In this document: one piece after another, positions 40,001-51,400 of the stretch
How positions within the stretch are numbered: position 1 is the first letter of the stretch
Layout: each line of letters starts with the position of its first letter
From: Phyto melanocephala
Lineage: Eukaryota > Arthropoda > Insecta > Diptera > Rhinophoridae
Direction: 5' to 3'
NCBI GenBank assembly: GCA_941918925.1
Contig: OW799237.1
Span: 111,818,515-111,882,514, forward strand
DNA: 64,000 bases
Position numbers and translations under genes: made by a program
Notes under the pieces: model-generated
What the model saw: the letters and a program-made list of their open reading frames with translations, nothing else
Told to the model about the DNA's origin: nothing
Databases searched by the model: none

Positions 40001-40248
40001 TTTACCAACTTATCGCAACAGCAGCAAAGTGTGCAAAATATTACTAACAATCCTGTTGGCCAAACAGGCAATTCACAACAGCAGCAACAACAACCGCCTC
40101 AAACACAACAATTGAATCAACAGCAGCAGCAACAGCAGTTACATCAAATGCAATTGCAGCAACAACAAATGCAGCAACAATTACATCAACAACAACAATT
40201 TCAACTGCAGCAACAACAATTGCAACAACATTTACAGCAACAAATGCA

Positions 40249-40279
<31 letters not shown>

Positions 40280-40318
40280 TCTCAGACACCCAACATGGGT
40301 GGCATGCGTCATAATTAA
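34072..40318 (+). CDS. MED23: Mediator complex subunit 23
   Basis: Tail-module Mediator subunit linking activators to RNA polymerase II. Exons: 34072-34110, 34174-34267, 34325-34475, 34618-34918, 34975-35577, 35651-35752, 35824-35924, 35989-36237, 36295-36422, 36488-36662, 37396-37884, 37957-38280, 38343-38566, 38618-38700, 38807-38954, 39027-39471, 39532-40318. All phases join to 1480 residues. Family blocks are clear: FISGSIQKN, LLCNAYSTN-like (VLVCNAYSTNQ), ESLGVKGF, HAWGILHILLEMFSYKM, WKYNVVTIDRVVLCLA, YMDPICDFLYHIKY. The start MDVQISDCVNNYL follows a TTTTACAG acceptor, so the 5' untranslated region is probably spliced. The last 140 residues are a Q-rich tail (CAG/CAA repeats, 40080-40280) beyond the conserved core. 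Intron 10 (36663-37395) holds a perfect inverted repeat. Confidence 0.96.
36756..37106. mobile_element. Perfect 126-bp-arm inverted repeat in MED23 intron
   Basis: Arms 36756-36881 and 36981-37106 are exact reverse complements at all 126 positions, with a 99-bp AT-rich loop. Arms start TTTCAATAATATTTATTTGG and hold TTCACTGGTGCTTATGCCAG. The transcript of MED23 would carry it as a long double-stranded stem. It looks like a young foldback or MITE insertion, but I could not find a target duplication (GAAATTAAATTTAT occurs on both sides, at 36707 and 37103). Confidence 0.85.
40080..40280 (+). repeat. CAG/CAA repeat coding for polyglutamine
   Basis: Mixed CAG and CAA codons in the last MED23 exon give several Q runs, the longest near 40247-40279. 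The codon mixing interrupts pure triplet tracts. The length is likely to vary between individuals. Confidence 0.85.
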
Positions 40319-40382
40319 GTACATAAATGTATAAAAATACTTTATACAAATACATACATATGTATATAATCAAATATACAAA

Positions 40383-40410
40383 AATAAATATATTTTAATC
40401 AATCAATAAA
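40383..40410 (+). promoter_or_regulatory. MED23 poly(A) signals
   Basis: AATAAA at 40383-40388 and again at 40405-40410, 65-92 bases after the stop codon. This implies a very short 3' untranslated region. Confidence 0.6.
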
Positions 40411-41185
40411 TTTTTCATAAACAGAAACGAGTTTGTAATAAAAACTATTATAAGATTAGAAAGAACGGGGGATGGCTGTATTAGGAAAGTCGAAAGGAAA
40501 ACATAGCATCCATCCCATACCTACCCTTAGCTGTAAGTCCACACCACACATATGCTTTTTCGTATCTTACGCATTTTCCTATATATTGCGCGTTATAGGA
40601 CATCGCATGGTGGCATCATTTTTTGCTCAAAATGTTTTGTTTGTGCAAGTCCTTGGCTAAAACTGACTACCTGTGATATAAGGCACTTTAGCGAACATAT
40701 TTCAAACTACTACTACCCTCCGCATATAAAGCAAGCGACCGTCAGTCCAAATTACACTGCATTACCCCGTGTAGTCAAGTATTATCGGTGCTCTTAATAA
40801 TCAAAATTGCATAAGTGAAAGTTTATATCTCAAAATTCCAAAGTATGTAATTAAAAAATGTAATGAATGCTCGAAGGACAATGAGCCAAATTAAGGTATT
40901 CGATTAAATGCGTTTATTAATTTACGCGTAAAATTTAAAAGTGTTAAAACAAGCTTTTAAATATGAGCAATTTTTTTTGTTGTAATTTTTATATGTTGTA
41001 TGAAATATGTTTCAGTAAAAAATATATAAAAAAGCTGGTTCGATTAGTTCGGATTAACCACATGGCGCTTTGAATGAAAGGTTATATAAAAAAATTCTCC
41101 AAAAAATCACACTTGTTTTATTTAAGGTAACGTTTTATTGTTATAGGTTCATCAGGTACATCGTGAGTATTGACTGTGTTTTATA
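40411..41185. other. Intergenic DNA after MED23
   Basis: Slightly higher GC near 40460-40800 but no family recognised in any frame. GAGCCAAATTAAGGTATTCG at 40870 resembles an end of the triple MITE at 29552-30105. Confidence 0.5.
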
Positions 41186-41287
41186 TTAAACTAGCCAAGC
41201 CCGGCGTCGTTTCTACGCCCCTGAATGAATAAAAATGCATTCTGAATTTTAATTAAATATCAAGTGCAATAAGCTAAAAATTATAAC

Positions 41288-41720
41288 TTTTTTATGGGCA
41301 TGGCCCTGCCCACTTTTCTAATCACGAAATTGTATAGTCATGACAGCTCAATATGCGTGCAAAGTTTCAGAAAAATCGGTTCAGTACAAGTACCTCAAAA
41401 TTATAACAATTTTTTTATGGGCGTGGCTTTGCCCATTTTTCTAATCACGAAATTATACAGTTATAACAGCTCATTATGTGTGCATAGTTTCAGAAAAATC
41501 GATCTAGTTAAAGCAGCTAAAAATGATAATTTGTTTTTTATGGGCGTGGCACTGCCCACTTTTCTTATAACGAAATTGTATAATCAAGAGAGTCCAATAT
41601 GTGTGCAAGGTTTCAGAAAAATCGGTCAAGTGCAAGTAGCTTAAAATAATAACTTATTTTTTATGGTCGTAGCTCCGCCCACTTTTTACCACCCATAAAC
41701 ACTCCCTGGAATGTGTACAA
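41288..41720 (+). repeat. Tandem repeat of a 120-bp unit, about 3.5 copies
   Basis: Units near 41288, 41407, 41530 and 41652 (partial) carry TTTTATGGGCGTGGC..TGCCCACTTTTCTAATCACGAAATT, TCAATATGTGTGCAA and GTTTCAGAAAAATCGG. The spacing is divisible by three, or nearly so, and an open frame of 116 codons runs through three units, but the peptide (PTFLITKLYS, VQSFRKIG) is probably an accident of the repeat. It sits inside a larger interspersed repeat that begins near 41186 (AACTAGCCAAGCCCGGCG) and ends near 41815 with ACACACACAGAGTTTCAC and TTATATATGTAGATG. Confidence 0.7.
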
Positions 41721-41824
41721 CAACTTGCCAAAGTTTGAGTCCGATCGGATTTACGGTTTTGGAGTCTATAGCTAACACACACACACACAGAGTTTCACTT
41801 TTATATATGTAGATGTGAATATTT

Positions 41825-41960
41825 AGATGTTTGTTACTAAATAACGCAAAAACGGCTTAACCGAACTGAATGATAGGCAAAAACCTTTTTTAAAACATAG
41901 GTCACCTTTCATCCCGATAATTATGTACTTGAAGTCGCTCACATACGCTAGTTTAAAATA
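41825..41960. repeat. Third copy of the AACGGCT-type interspersed repeat
   Basis: ACGCAAAAACGGCTTAACCG, GAATGATAGG and CACCTTTCATCCCGATAAT match the two copies at 11235-11740 in order. It lies directly after the tandem repeat, in the 3' flank of the acyl-CoA oxidase gene. Confidence 0.55.
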
Positions 41961-42443
41961 AATAAAAAAAAATTTTTTGTTATGCCAAATTTCGATCCTC
42001 GACATTTTCTCTTCTTTATTGATCATTATCAAAAACTAAAATGTGATCTTAGCCAAACATTTATTGATTTTTGTTTTATTCGTAAAAAAATAATAATAAT
42101 TCCCCAAAAAAAAGTACTTAAACATGTAATAACACTACATGATTGTACAGTAAAAGCTCGATATAAAAAAGAAAGCATAAAAAATTAATACAATGAAACT
42201 ATATAGTACATACATATTTACTTATTTTTTAATCTAAAAGTAGCCCAATTCACAGTATTTGCCTTTTGCACAAGAATGTGAATTAAGCTAATATGTAAAA
42301 AGTATTGACTATTTTTTACTAAACCTTAGTGGATTACGTTCGTTAACACAAATTTCTTTATAAAACGTAAATAATCCAGTAAAGTCCAGTAAAAAGTAGT
42401 AAAACCCTTTAGTAAGCGAACAAACCCAATAATTAGTTGATTT
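41961..42443. other. Intergenic DNA, oxidase 3' flank
   Basis: AT-rich, no gene seen. It probably includes the 3' untranslated region of the minus-strand acyl-CoA oxidase; TTTATT (AATAAA on the minus strand) occurs near 42060. Confidence 0.45.
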
Positions 42444-45400
42444 TTACAAATTGGCTTTCATGAAGGGTTTTAGGTATTTATGGAATGAAACATTAACTGG
42501 TTCCTTATTTAGAGGACTCTTTTTGGCGGCCTCAAACATATTCGCGTACACATTACCATCCCAGACACCCAGTGCTGAATCTAGAATACGATCATTTATA
42601 TCGAAGGCATCCACTAAGGCTACAGCATTGGGACGCAAACGCCTCAAACAGTTTTGTAGGCGTAATTCTAATTGACCCACATCTTTATCCGTTAAGTTTA
42701 TAAACTATTTGTAGAAAATTTGTAATATTTTATGCATGTAGATTAGTTAAATGTTTTTCAAAGAAGAAAATAATATTTTTTAATGAAAATCATACCCGTA
42801 AGAAATCGCCAATACGATTAAGACAAGCATCCACCAAATATAGTTCCAAAACTGTTTTCAAAATATCGCCAAGGGCCGGAGATACTTGAGTTGCTAGATT
42901 TTGTAATTCTAAAAAGGCAGAGGAAGCTAAGAAGGAGCGACCATGAAGCTAAAAAAAAAAATAAAACAAAATTATACAAACACTTTTTCATACACAATTG
43001 TTTAAATGAAAATTTTGGTTGATATTTGTCGTAATTTTTAATATTTTGTTTTCTTAATAAAATGTGGTTATTATTTATGATGTAAGTATTGGGTAACAAG
43101 TTAATAATGTCGATTTGTTTGCTTGAAAATGCATTTATTAAAATAACAAAATTAATTGATACATTATCCAAAGTATTGTACATCGTTAGCCATTACTTTT
43201 TCCCATCTTTTGACTAACATATGGATTCTGCGACAAAAGAACTGTTCCGGTTTTGAATTAAAGAATGATTCAGGCAAATTTTTAATAACTTGTTCTAAAG
43301 TGATGCGCATTCCAGTAAGGGCGTTTTGCATCGATTGAAACAAATGGTAGTCGACTGTTTTCTCAAAAGTTTTTGACCGGTTTTACAACATTTTAGGTCC
43401 CCTGTGATCATCTGACCCAATTTCAACAGATTATAATTAAAAACACCCTTCTGATTCCACCAAATACAGAGAATTATCTTGGTGTCATGGGTATTCAGCT
43501 TCGGCTTCGGCGTTGATTTGGCTAGTTGGCTGGGCTTTACATAAGACTTTTTGCGCTTGATGTTAACGTAATGTATCCATTTTTCATCACCAGTAAAAAT
43601 TACATCTTTTAGTAGGGTTCGAGCATCTTTTCCGACATGCAAAATCGCCTTTCAACGTCTCCCGACTTTAATTCATATGTGCCATAATTTCCTTGCTTTT
43701 GAAAGAAACGTAGGCTTGTGTGACTCTCTACGATAATGCAAGTTCTTCTTGCGTTCGACAACAAAATTCGTTGAGTAATGCTTCCAATTCTTAATCTTCA
43801 AACTGTTTCGGTTGACTAGACCTCTCCTTGTCTTCTGTGTCGAAATCACCATTTTTGAATCGCGCAAAACATCGTTCACAAGTTTTTTGAGTTGATTCAA
43901 GCATATACCAACAATCGATAGCTTTCAACAGCCGTTTTCTTCAAATGATAGAATGTTATTAGACTTCCCCGCAAAACATCTCTTTTGGGCACAAAATTCG
44001 ACATTACTATAGCGGTTAAAAAGTGTATGTTTACACTTTGGCGTCTATCGAATACTGAATTATGAATATGACAGATGTTTACCCTCCAAAATACCATATT
44101 TGTTATAATTGTCTAAATCGACATTATTAACCTGTATACCCACTAGATATACTGGATAATAAGATGTCAATATAGAATTATTGCTTCTGCTTATTTAAAC
44201 AATTCAATTCTTAAACAATTCATGTAAACAAACGAAATTAACTCATGAAACATCAGATGATTTGCACCAAATATGCATGAGTTTTATTTAATTCTTATTA
44301 GAATGGCGGGAAATTCATTAATATATATGTATGTAAGTAAGCACGGTCATGACAAGCTAATTATAATATCATTTGTGAGCCCCATTGAACCCCTGCAAAA
44401 TCACTTCTTTGACCAAAATTAATTTCGGTCCCGAAAACCAAGACAGTTTTTGTTTTCTCATGCTTAGGAATTGGGTAGAGTTCAACTTTGCCAATTTTAC
44501 GGTTACGGCTTGAGATAACATCGGTACAAGTTATTACTGACTTAGTTTGCTACCTTTATGAAAATCATTCAGGCCTAAAACCTGATACTCACCGTTTAGC
44601 AACAAAATGTAAGAATTTTAAACATTTTAATTTTGCTAAAAAAAATTACTTACATCAGCCGCTTGAGTCAATTCAATGCCGCACAAATTTGCTGAAACTT
44701 CGGGACCATGACCTCGTCTTCGATGTTCCTCAATGCGCTCGTAAGCAATGCGTATTTTACTAGGTTAGAAAAAAAGAAACATTTCAAACAATTTATAGAA
44801 GTTTTAATATGTACACACAAATATGTATTTTAAATTAAAAAAAAGTTTAATTTTTACTCACTTTGCCGCCACAAATTGAAAGGCTTTTACAATCGATTCG
44901 AGTGAGCCATTAAAGTTGACAAACTCGTTTTGTTTTATAGCCTCATTAATATAGGCTACAGTGGGCACTAGCTTAGCACCTTCTAAAGCTTGACCATAAA
45001 CTTTCACCAGATAACGTGCCGTTTGCAACAGCATAACCGTATTCTCACCCTCGTATGTGCACACAGCAGTGGCCATGCCATAAAGTGTTGGAAAATTCGA
45101 ACAATCCATAAAACCGTGACCGCCACAAGATAATCGGCATGTCTCCACACCGGCAGCAGCATCAGTACTGCATATAGCTTTCAGACAGCAGGACAAGGCA
45201 TGCATTTCAGGCAAGCGTTCTAATTGACCTTTTTCAATTTCGTGTGATATTTGGTTGTACATGTTATAGATGTTGTCACCATTGGTCTTGAATACAATAG
45301 CCTTGGCTATTTGGGGAAATACTTTAAGTTGTTGGGTAGTGTGATCCATAATTTGAGGTTCTGGTAAAGTTGGATCAATTGGACTTTGACGGCGTACAGC

Positions 45401-48400
45401 TGAGTAACGACACGCAATTGTGGATGCTTTAGATAAAGCCATGGCAGCATCACGAATAAGGACTACACGCACAAACATCATGGTGCCATAGGTGAGTGCA
45501 GAGTTTTTGGATGGCACATAAGTGCCATCGGGCAAAACCTGTTGATTTTTCATCAACATGTTGTTCAAGGGGATGCGTACGTTTTTGAAGCCCAAATAGC
45601 CATTGTTAACCGACTTCATACTTAGCTTGGTACCAATTTCGCCGATATCTATACCCGCCATTGGCATATGGGTCTCCTCATCACGCACCTGCACAATAAA
45701 AGGTGCTAAGCCACGAAACTTGCCCTGAGTGTGAAGCTGAGCAACAACAACAGCATAGTTTACCGTATGACCCACTAAAACAGAAAAAATTAACAATCCT
45801 TCACTTTAAATACAAAAATTCTTACATCCTCCTGGCCACCATTTGTAAGCAGTTATTGAAGGTGAATTCAATACAAATTCCTGTGCTTTAGCATCATAGT
45901 CTGCTCGAGTTTCCAAGCCACGCAAAAAAGTTCCATGGCCCAATTCGGTTTGGGCATATGTACCGATTATAGAACAATCCCACGCCTTACCTAACCACTC
46001 TATCTGTTGTTCTATGGTGCCCTGGCCCATAATTGTTGGTACAAACATGACAAAATGTAAAGACATAGGATTGCCTTCCTTTAATAAGGCCGTGCCCAGA
46101 CTACCACCTAAAAGTGCACTACAGATTAAGAGCAAACGTATGATATGTACCTTAATTCTCTTTGGCGAAAAGTAAATTGTATATTTTTATACATACTTGT
46201 AAATATCCACACTATCTTCTCCGTTGTTACGCAACTCGCGTATTTTTTCCGTTATTCGTACAGCTTTACGAACACTGTGCTCGTATAATTCTTTGTGGGA
46301 CATATAAGAAATGGGTAGGTCATCTTTTAGTTCTGGATCATCAAGAAAAAGTTTTTCTAAAAGAAACACGATAAAAATTTAAATTTCAGAAAATGAACTG
46401 ATTCACTCTTATCGTCGTTAAACATTACAATCAAATAAATGATCTTATAGCTGTGGCTTAAAGGAATAACTGCTTAAGTGGACGTAAGCAAAAACTAAGA
46501 TACATATTTCTATAGTAATTTCGCAATTTCAAACTACAGCCAAGCGAATTTGTTTGTTATATTGAACAATTGTTTAGGAAGTTATAGCGAAAAAACTTAT
46601 TGGTTATATTTTTTCAACGAAAAGTATTATTAAAAAACTGTTGATGTTTTGAATGTTGCATAAGAGGTATAAAAGTTTCTCATAGTCATGGACATTGATG
46701 GTTTTAGTTCCTTTTTGTATTAAAAATTTGGCAGAATGATTTTTCTTACCGCTTTTGAATATTTTGAATGTGTCTCTAGCGTCTGGCTATTTTATTGACA
46801 GATGGAAAGTGGCTTTTATTACTCCAGTTTTGAAAAGTTGTTTTAAGTGGAATATTTCTAATTATCGGCCGATTTTAAACCTTCGAGTATTTCTAAAATT
46901 TTTGAGGACATAATTAAAGAAAAAATGTTTTTCTCAATTAAACGATATATTTGATATGAAGAGCATGGATTTTTCCTGGGTGCTCAACTACAACTAATTC
47001 TTCTGTGTTTAATAATTTTTATGTTTCTGCCTTTGAAAGTCATAATCACGTTAACGCGGTCATTTGAACATTTGTTAAGCGTTTGATAAGGTACCTCATA
47101 CGAGTAATGCTCTTTGTCTTAAACTTGAATACCTTAGTTTCCATGATACTTTTTTGAGTTGCTAAAAATCTTATCTTTCTAATAGAAAATATTCAGTTGT
47201 TGTGAAAAATGTTGTTCCTCAGGGCAATAGATTAGGTCCTTTGTTATTTTGACTATTTATAAATGATTTACAGTAAGTATTTCATTTTGGTTGCTCATTT
47301 TTTTATGCTCATGATTTTAAAGTTTTTTTATGAAATTAATTTTATTGGTGATTCTTTTTTATACCCTTCACACAGTGAAAAAGGGTATATATAGGTTTGT
47401 CATTCCGTGTGAAATTTCTACAATTTTCATTTCCGACCCCATAAAGTATATATTTTCTGAAAGCTTATGAATAGGGAAGTCGATTAAGCTCTGTCAGTCT
47501 GTCCGTCTGACCGTCTGTCCGTGTGTATGTTGAAATCAACTTTTTGAAGCCCCCCGACATCGCTTGGACCCGGGTGAGGTATTAAAATATCAGAAATATT
47601 CGGGAGTAGATCGCTATTGAAAATCAGAAACATCGGTACATAAACAACTGAGATATGAGCAAAAACCCACGACCACCTCGATTTTTTTTCACAAAAACAA
47701 CATTACAACAACAACATACATACATACAAACGTGTATACTGGTTAGAGAAAACGTGGCATCGAATTCCAGCTGAGCCAAAAAAAATTTTTTTTATATATT
47801 AAAAATTTTTTTTAAAATTTTTTTTTTAAATTTTTTTTATATTTTTTATTTAATATATTATTTATATTTTTATTATTTTTTTTTTAATATTTTTTTTTAA
47901 TTTTTTTTTTTTATTTTTTTTTGTTTTACATTAATTATATATATTTTAATTATTTTTTGAAAAATTTTTTTTTTTTTTAATTTTTTTTTTAAATTTTTTT
48001 TTTAAATTTTTTTTTTAAATTTTTTTTTTTTTATTTTTTTTTTTAACATACATACGGAAATTTATAATTTTACAATGGGATGTTTTTTATATATGTATAT
48101 TTTTTATATGTATGTACGTATTTCATATGAGATGAATGGTGATACAAACTACTGTTATTGCATGACTACACGTTGTGAAGGGTATATAAGACTCGGCACG
48201 GCCGAATATAGCGCTCTTACTTGTTATTACTAAAATGTATTAATGTTATATCGCTATGCCGTTAAGATAGTTATTTAATACTGATAAATTTGTGACAAAA
48301 AGGAATAACTGCTTAAGTCGACATAAGCTAGATTTGAGATAATAACACCATTGCAATCCCAAAATTTATTTTGAACAACTTTTCAGAAAGTTATAGCGTT

Positions 48401-51400
48401 CAAGCTTACTGCCTATATTCTTTCAACGAACAATATCATTTACGAAAACCATTATGCTCTTTAATTTTTACAGCGTGGAATTCATATAATATTCGTTATT
48501 TTATAGGGGGTCAATTTATAGAAATAAACTAAAAAAATTAACAGTGATTTCCCAAATAATTATAACAGACATAAGCTCTTTTTCCTTATTGCCACAGAAA
48601 TATTATCAAATGATTTGGTTATAAGCGTTATATTTTGAATCGTAAGTTTTCGCAATACAAATGGTTTAATATGTATTAACTTAAAATTTGTTAATGAGTT
48701 ATTAGATATTGGCCTTGTTTTAGATTGTAAATTACATTTCCATGCTCATCTTAATTATATAATTCCTTAAGTTTATTCGAAGCGGTTTTGGATAATAATA
48801 AATTGTAAAGAATTTTTGCAACCTATGACCTTAAAATTGTTCTATACATCTTTTGTACGTTCAAAATTAGAATACTGCTCTTTTGTGTGGAATCCTTTTA
48901 GAATCGTATATTTAAATAGAATCGAAAAAATTAAAAAAATAAACCATATACGAATCTGGAGTATACATGAGAGCTTCAAAAAGTTGATTTCAACATACAC
49001 ACGGACAGGCGGAATATATCTAAAATTATCAGACAAATCGGTGGAAAAAGTAATTTGTTTCAGACGCTATTTACGATTTTAAATTTTTCGTTGTGCACTA
49101 TTTTGTACTGGTCAAGCCTTTTCATTTGGTATCCATATTGAGGTAGTTGAAAAAATTTTAATTCCCTTAGTTTGTTTCAAGTGACATTTTAGATTTAGAA
49201 TTCCCTTTCAATAGATACCAATATTGACTGGGTTACAAAATTTTTGATTTAGAATTTGCCTATAATGTTCTCGTTAACAAAGTTGTTTAATATAGAGGGC
49301 TTTGAATACAAAAAATATGTAAAAATATCTGAGCTTTTGATAAGCAATATTAAGATTACAAATTAAAATACATATGAGGTTTAAGATTTGCTTAAATATA
49401 AAAAAAAAATAAATAAAGATATCATCAACTAAAATGCAAAAATGCATAACTAACAAAAATGTATTTTTACTGGAGAAACAAAATAATTCTTAGTAAAATG
49501 AAATATATAAATATTCAGTAGTAAGTATGAGTTAACTCATACTTACTCCCTTTTATTTTTTTTAATAACAATATTAAAATCATTTTTTTTAATATGTCTA
49601 TTATATTATTTTTAGCGCTGTCAACATTGAAATTTAACAAAACACTAAACCCAGAAAGGGCGTAATTTTCAAAAAAATCATTGAGTTTAAAACTGTTTAG
49701 TTTCTATTATATTTATTTCATAAAGTGATGAATTTCCATATGAAAATATAATAAGTTCGCATCGCTACTATTAGGAACATAAGGAGCAGGTAAATTTAAA
49801 AATGATTTTATTTTAAATAATACGTTTGGCAATTTTAACTTCGCAGTTGCCAATATAATCACTATTTTAGAGTAGAGAGTTGCCCTTAAGAACACCTTAT
49901 TTTATATAGGTCTACCATTCCGTGTGAAATTTTCACAATTTTAATTTCCGTCCGAGGTGGTCGTGGTTTTTTCCTCATATCTCAATTTTTTATGTACCGA
50001 TTTTTCTGATTTTCAATACCGATCTGCTCCCGAATATTTCTGATAGGAGACTTCAAAAAGTTGATTTCAACATACACACGTACAGACGGTAAGACTGACA
50101 GAGCTTAATCGACTCCCCTATTCATAAGCTTTCAGAAAATATATACTTTATGGGGTCGGAAATGAAAATTGTAGAAGTTTCACACGGAATGCTAACCTAT
50201 ATGTATACCCTTTTTCACTGTGTGAAGGGTATAAAAAACTAGTAGTCTAACGGCTGTAAACCATACAGGTTATCAAGAAACAAATGTCGAATGTCTATAA
50301 TTGACTCGATAACTATTTTTTTTATTTGTTGCTAGTCTAAAACAATAAGAACAGAAATATTGTATACTGTCAATCCTAAATTTCCTAAATAATAGTTTAA
50401 ATTGTTTTCTAAAATAAATATTTTTAAAAAATATTAAATTATATAAATATTTTTAGTTTTTTATATTAAAATTAAAAAAAATCGCATAGAGCACTGATTT
50501 AAAAAATTTTCTCGTCAAAATTTCCAAAAAGCACAAAAAACAGTGTTAAAATCACCGAGTTGATAACGCTGATAATGATATGGATATGTATAAGTGTAAA
50601 ATTTAACCAGAATATCGTTGGTCACAAGGTAAAAGGCCCTAACTCAAATATTGTTATTTTACAGGAAAAGATGAAACCGTAACAGAAACTGTATTATAAT
50701 CAAGGCATATTACATACACATGTAGGGGGAATATCGAAGCAGACCACTACTATCACGGGTCCCTTTTCGACCCCCTTCGCTCCTCAGTGATTTCGTGTCT
50801 ACCGATCAGTATACCTTCAATCACTGAGTCCCGCGCCACAACCGGCGTTTGCTCTGGACTAGAAAAACGATTTCACACTGCCGACTGGTGATTGTCGACA
50901 ATCCTCATCGCACAGTCCTTTGTAATCGCCAGCATCTCCTTAAGACTAAGGTCCCCCATCGCACTCACACCCAACGTGTGCTTGCCTGTGATCCTCAATC
51001 TTACGCTCTCCAACGCCGGACACTCGCATACCACATGCGCTGCCGTCTCGGCACCCTCCAGGCACATTCTACAAATATCATCATCCACGATCCGCATCCT
51101 CTTCAGATGATATTTGAAGTTACCATGTCCTGTAATCAACGCAGTGATCCAGCTCATCATACTCCGATTAAAACCGAGTATCTTCACTGCACCCCTGCCA
51201 AGTGGCTCCCTGAGCACCATACGAGCCTGTCTACACGTGGTTCCCTCCGTCCACCTTCGCAATCAAGGCATATTTATTCATCAGGTAATTGCAGTTCGGA
51301 GAGAATTTTTTGTTTATATTTTTTATATATGAAGTTTGACATTTGAAATTAATTAGAAAAGAGAGAAAATTGTTTTTTATTTTTGTATTATGACAGCTGA

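Noticed and set aside
40044..40373. 109-codon minus-strand frame rich in A and V
   Set aside because: It is the antisense of the CAG/CAA repeat in the last MED23 exon.
41294..41644. 116-codon plus-strand frame as a real gene
   Set aside because: The frame is a by-product of a tandem repeat with unit length close to a multiple of three; no family match.
50849..51346. 165-codon plus-strand frame, His- and Pro-rich
   Set aside because: It is the antisense of the retrotransposon C-terminal fragment at 50873-51262.
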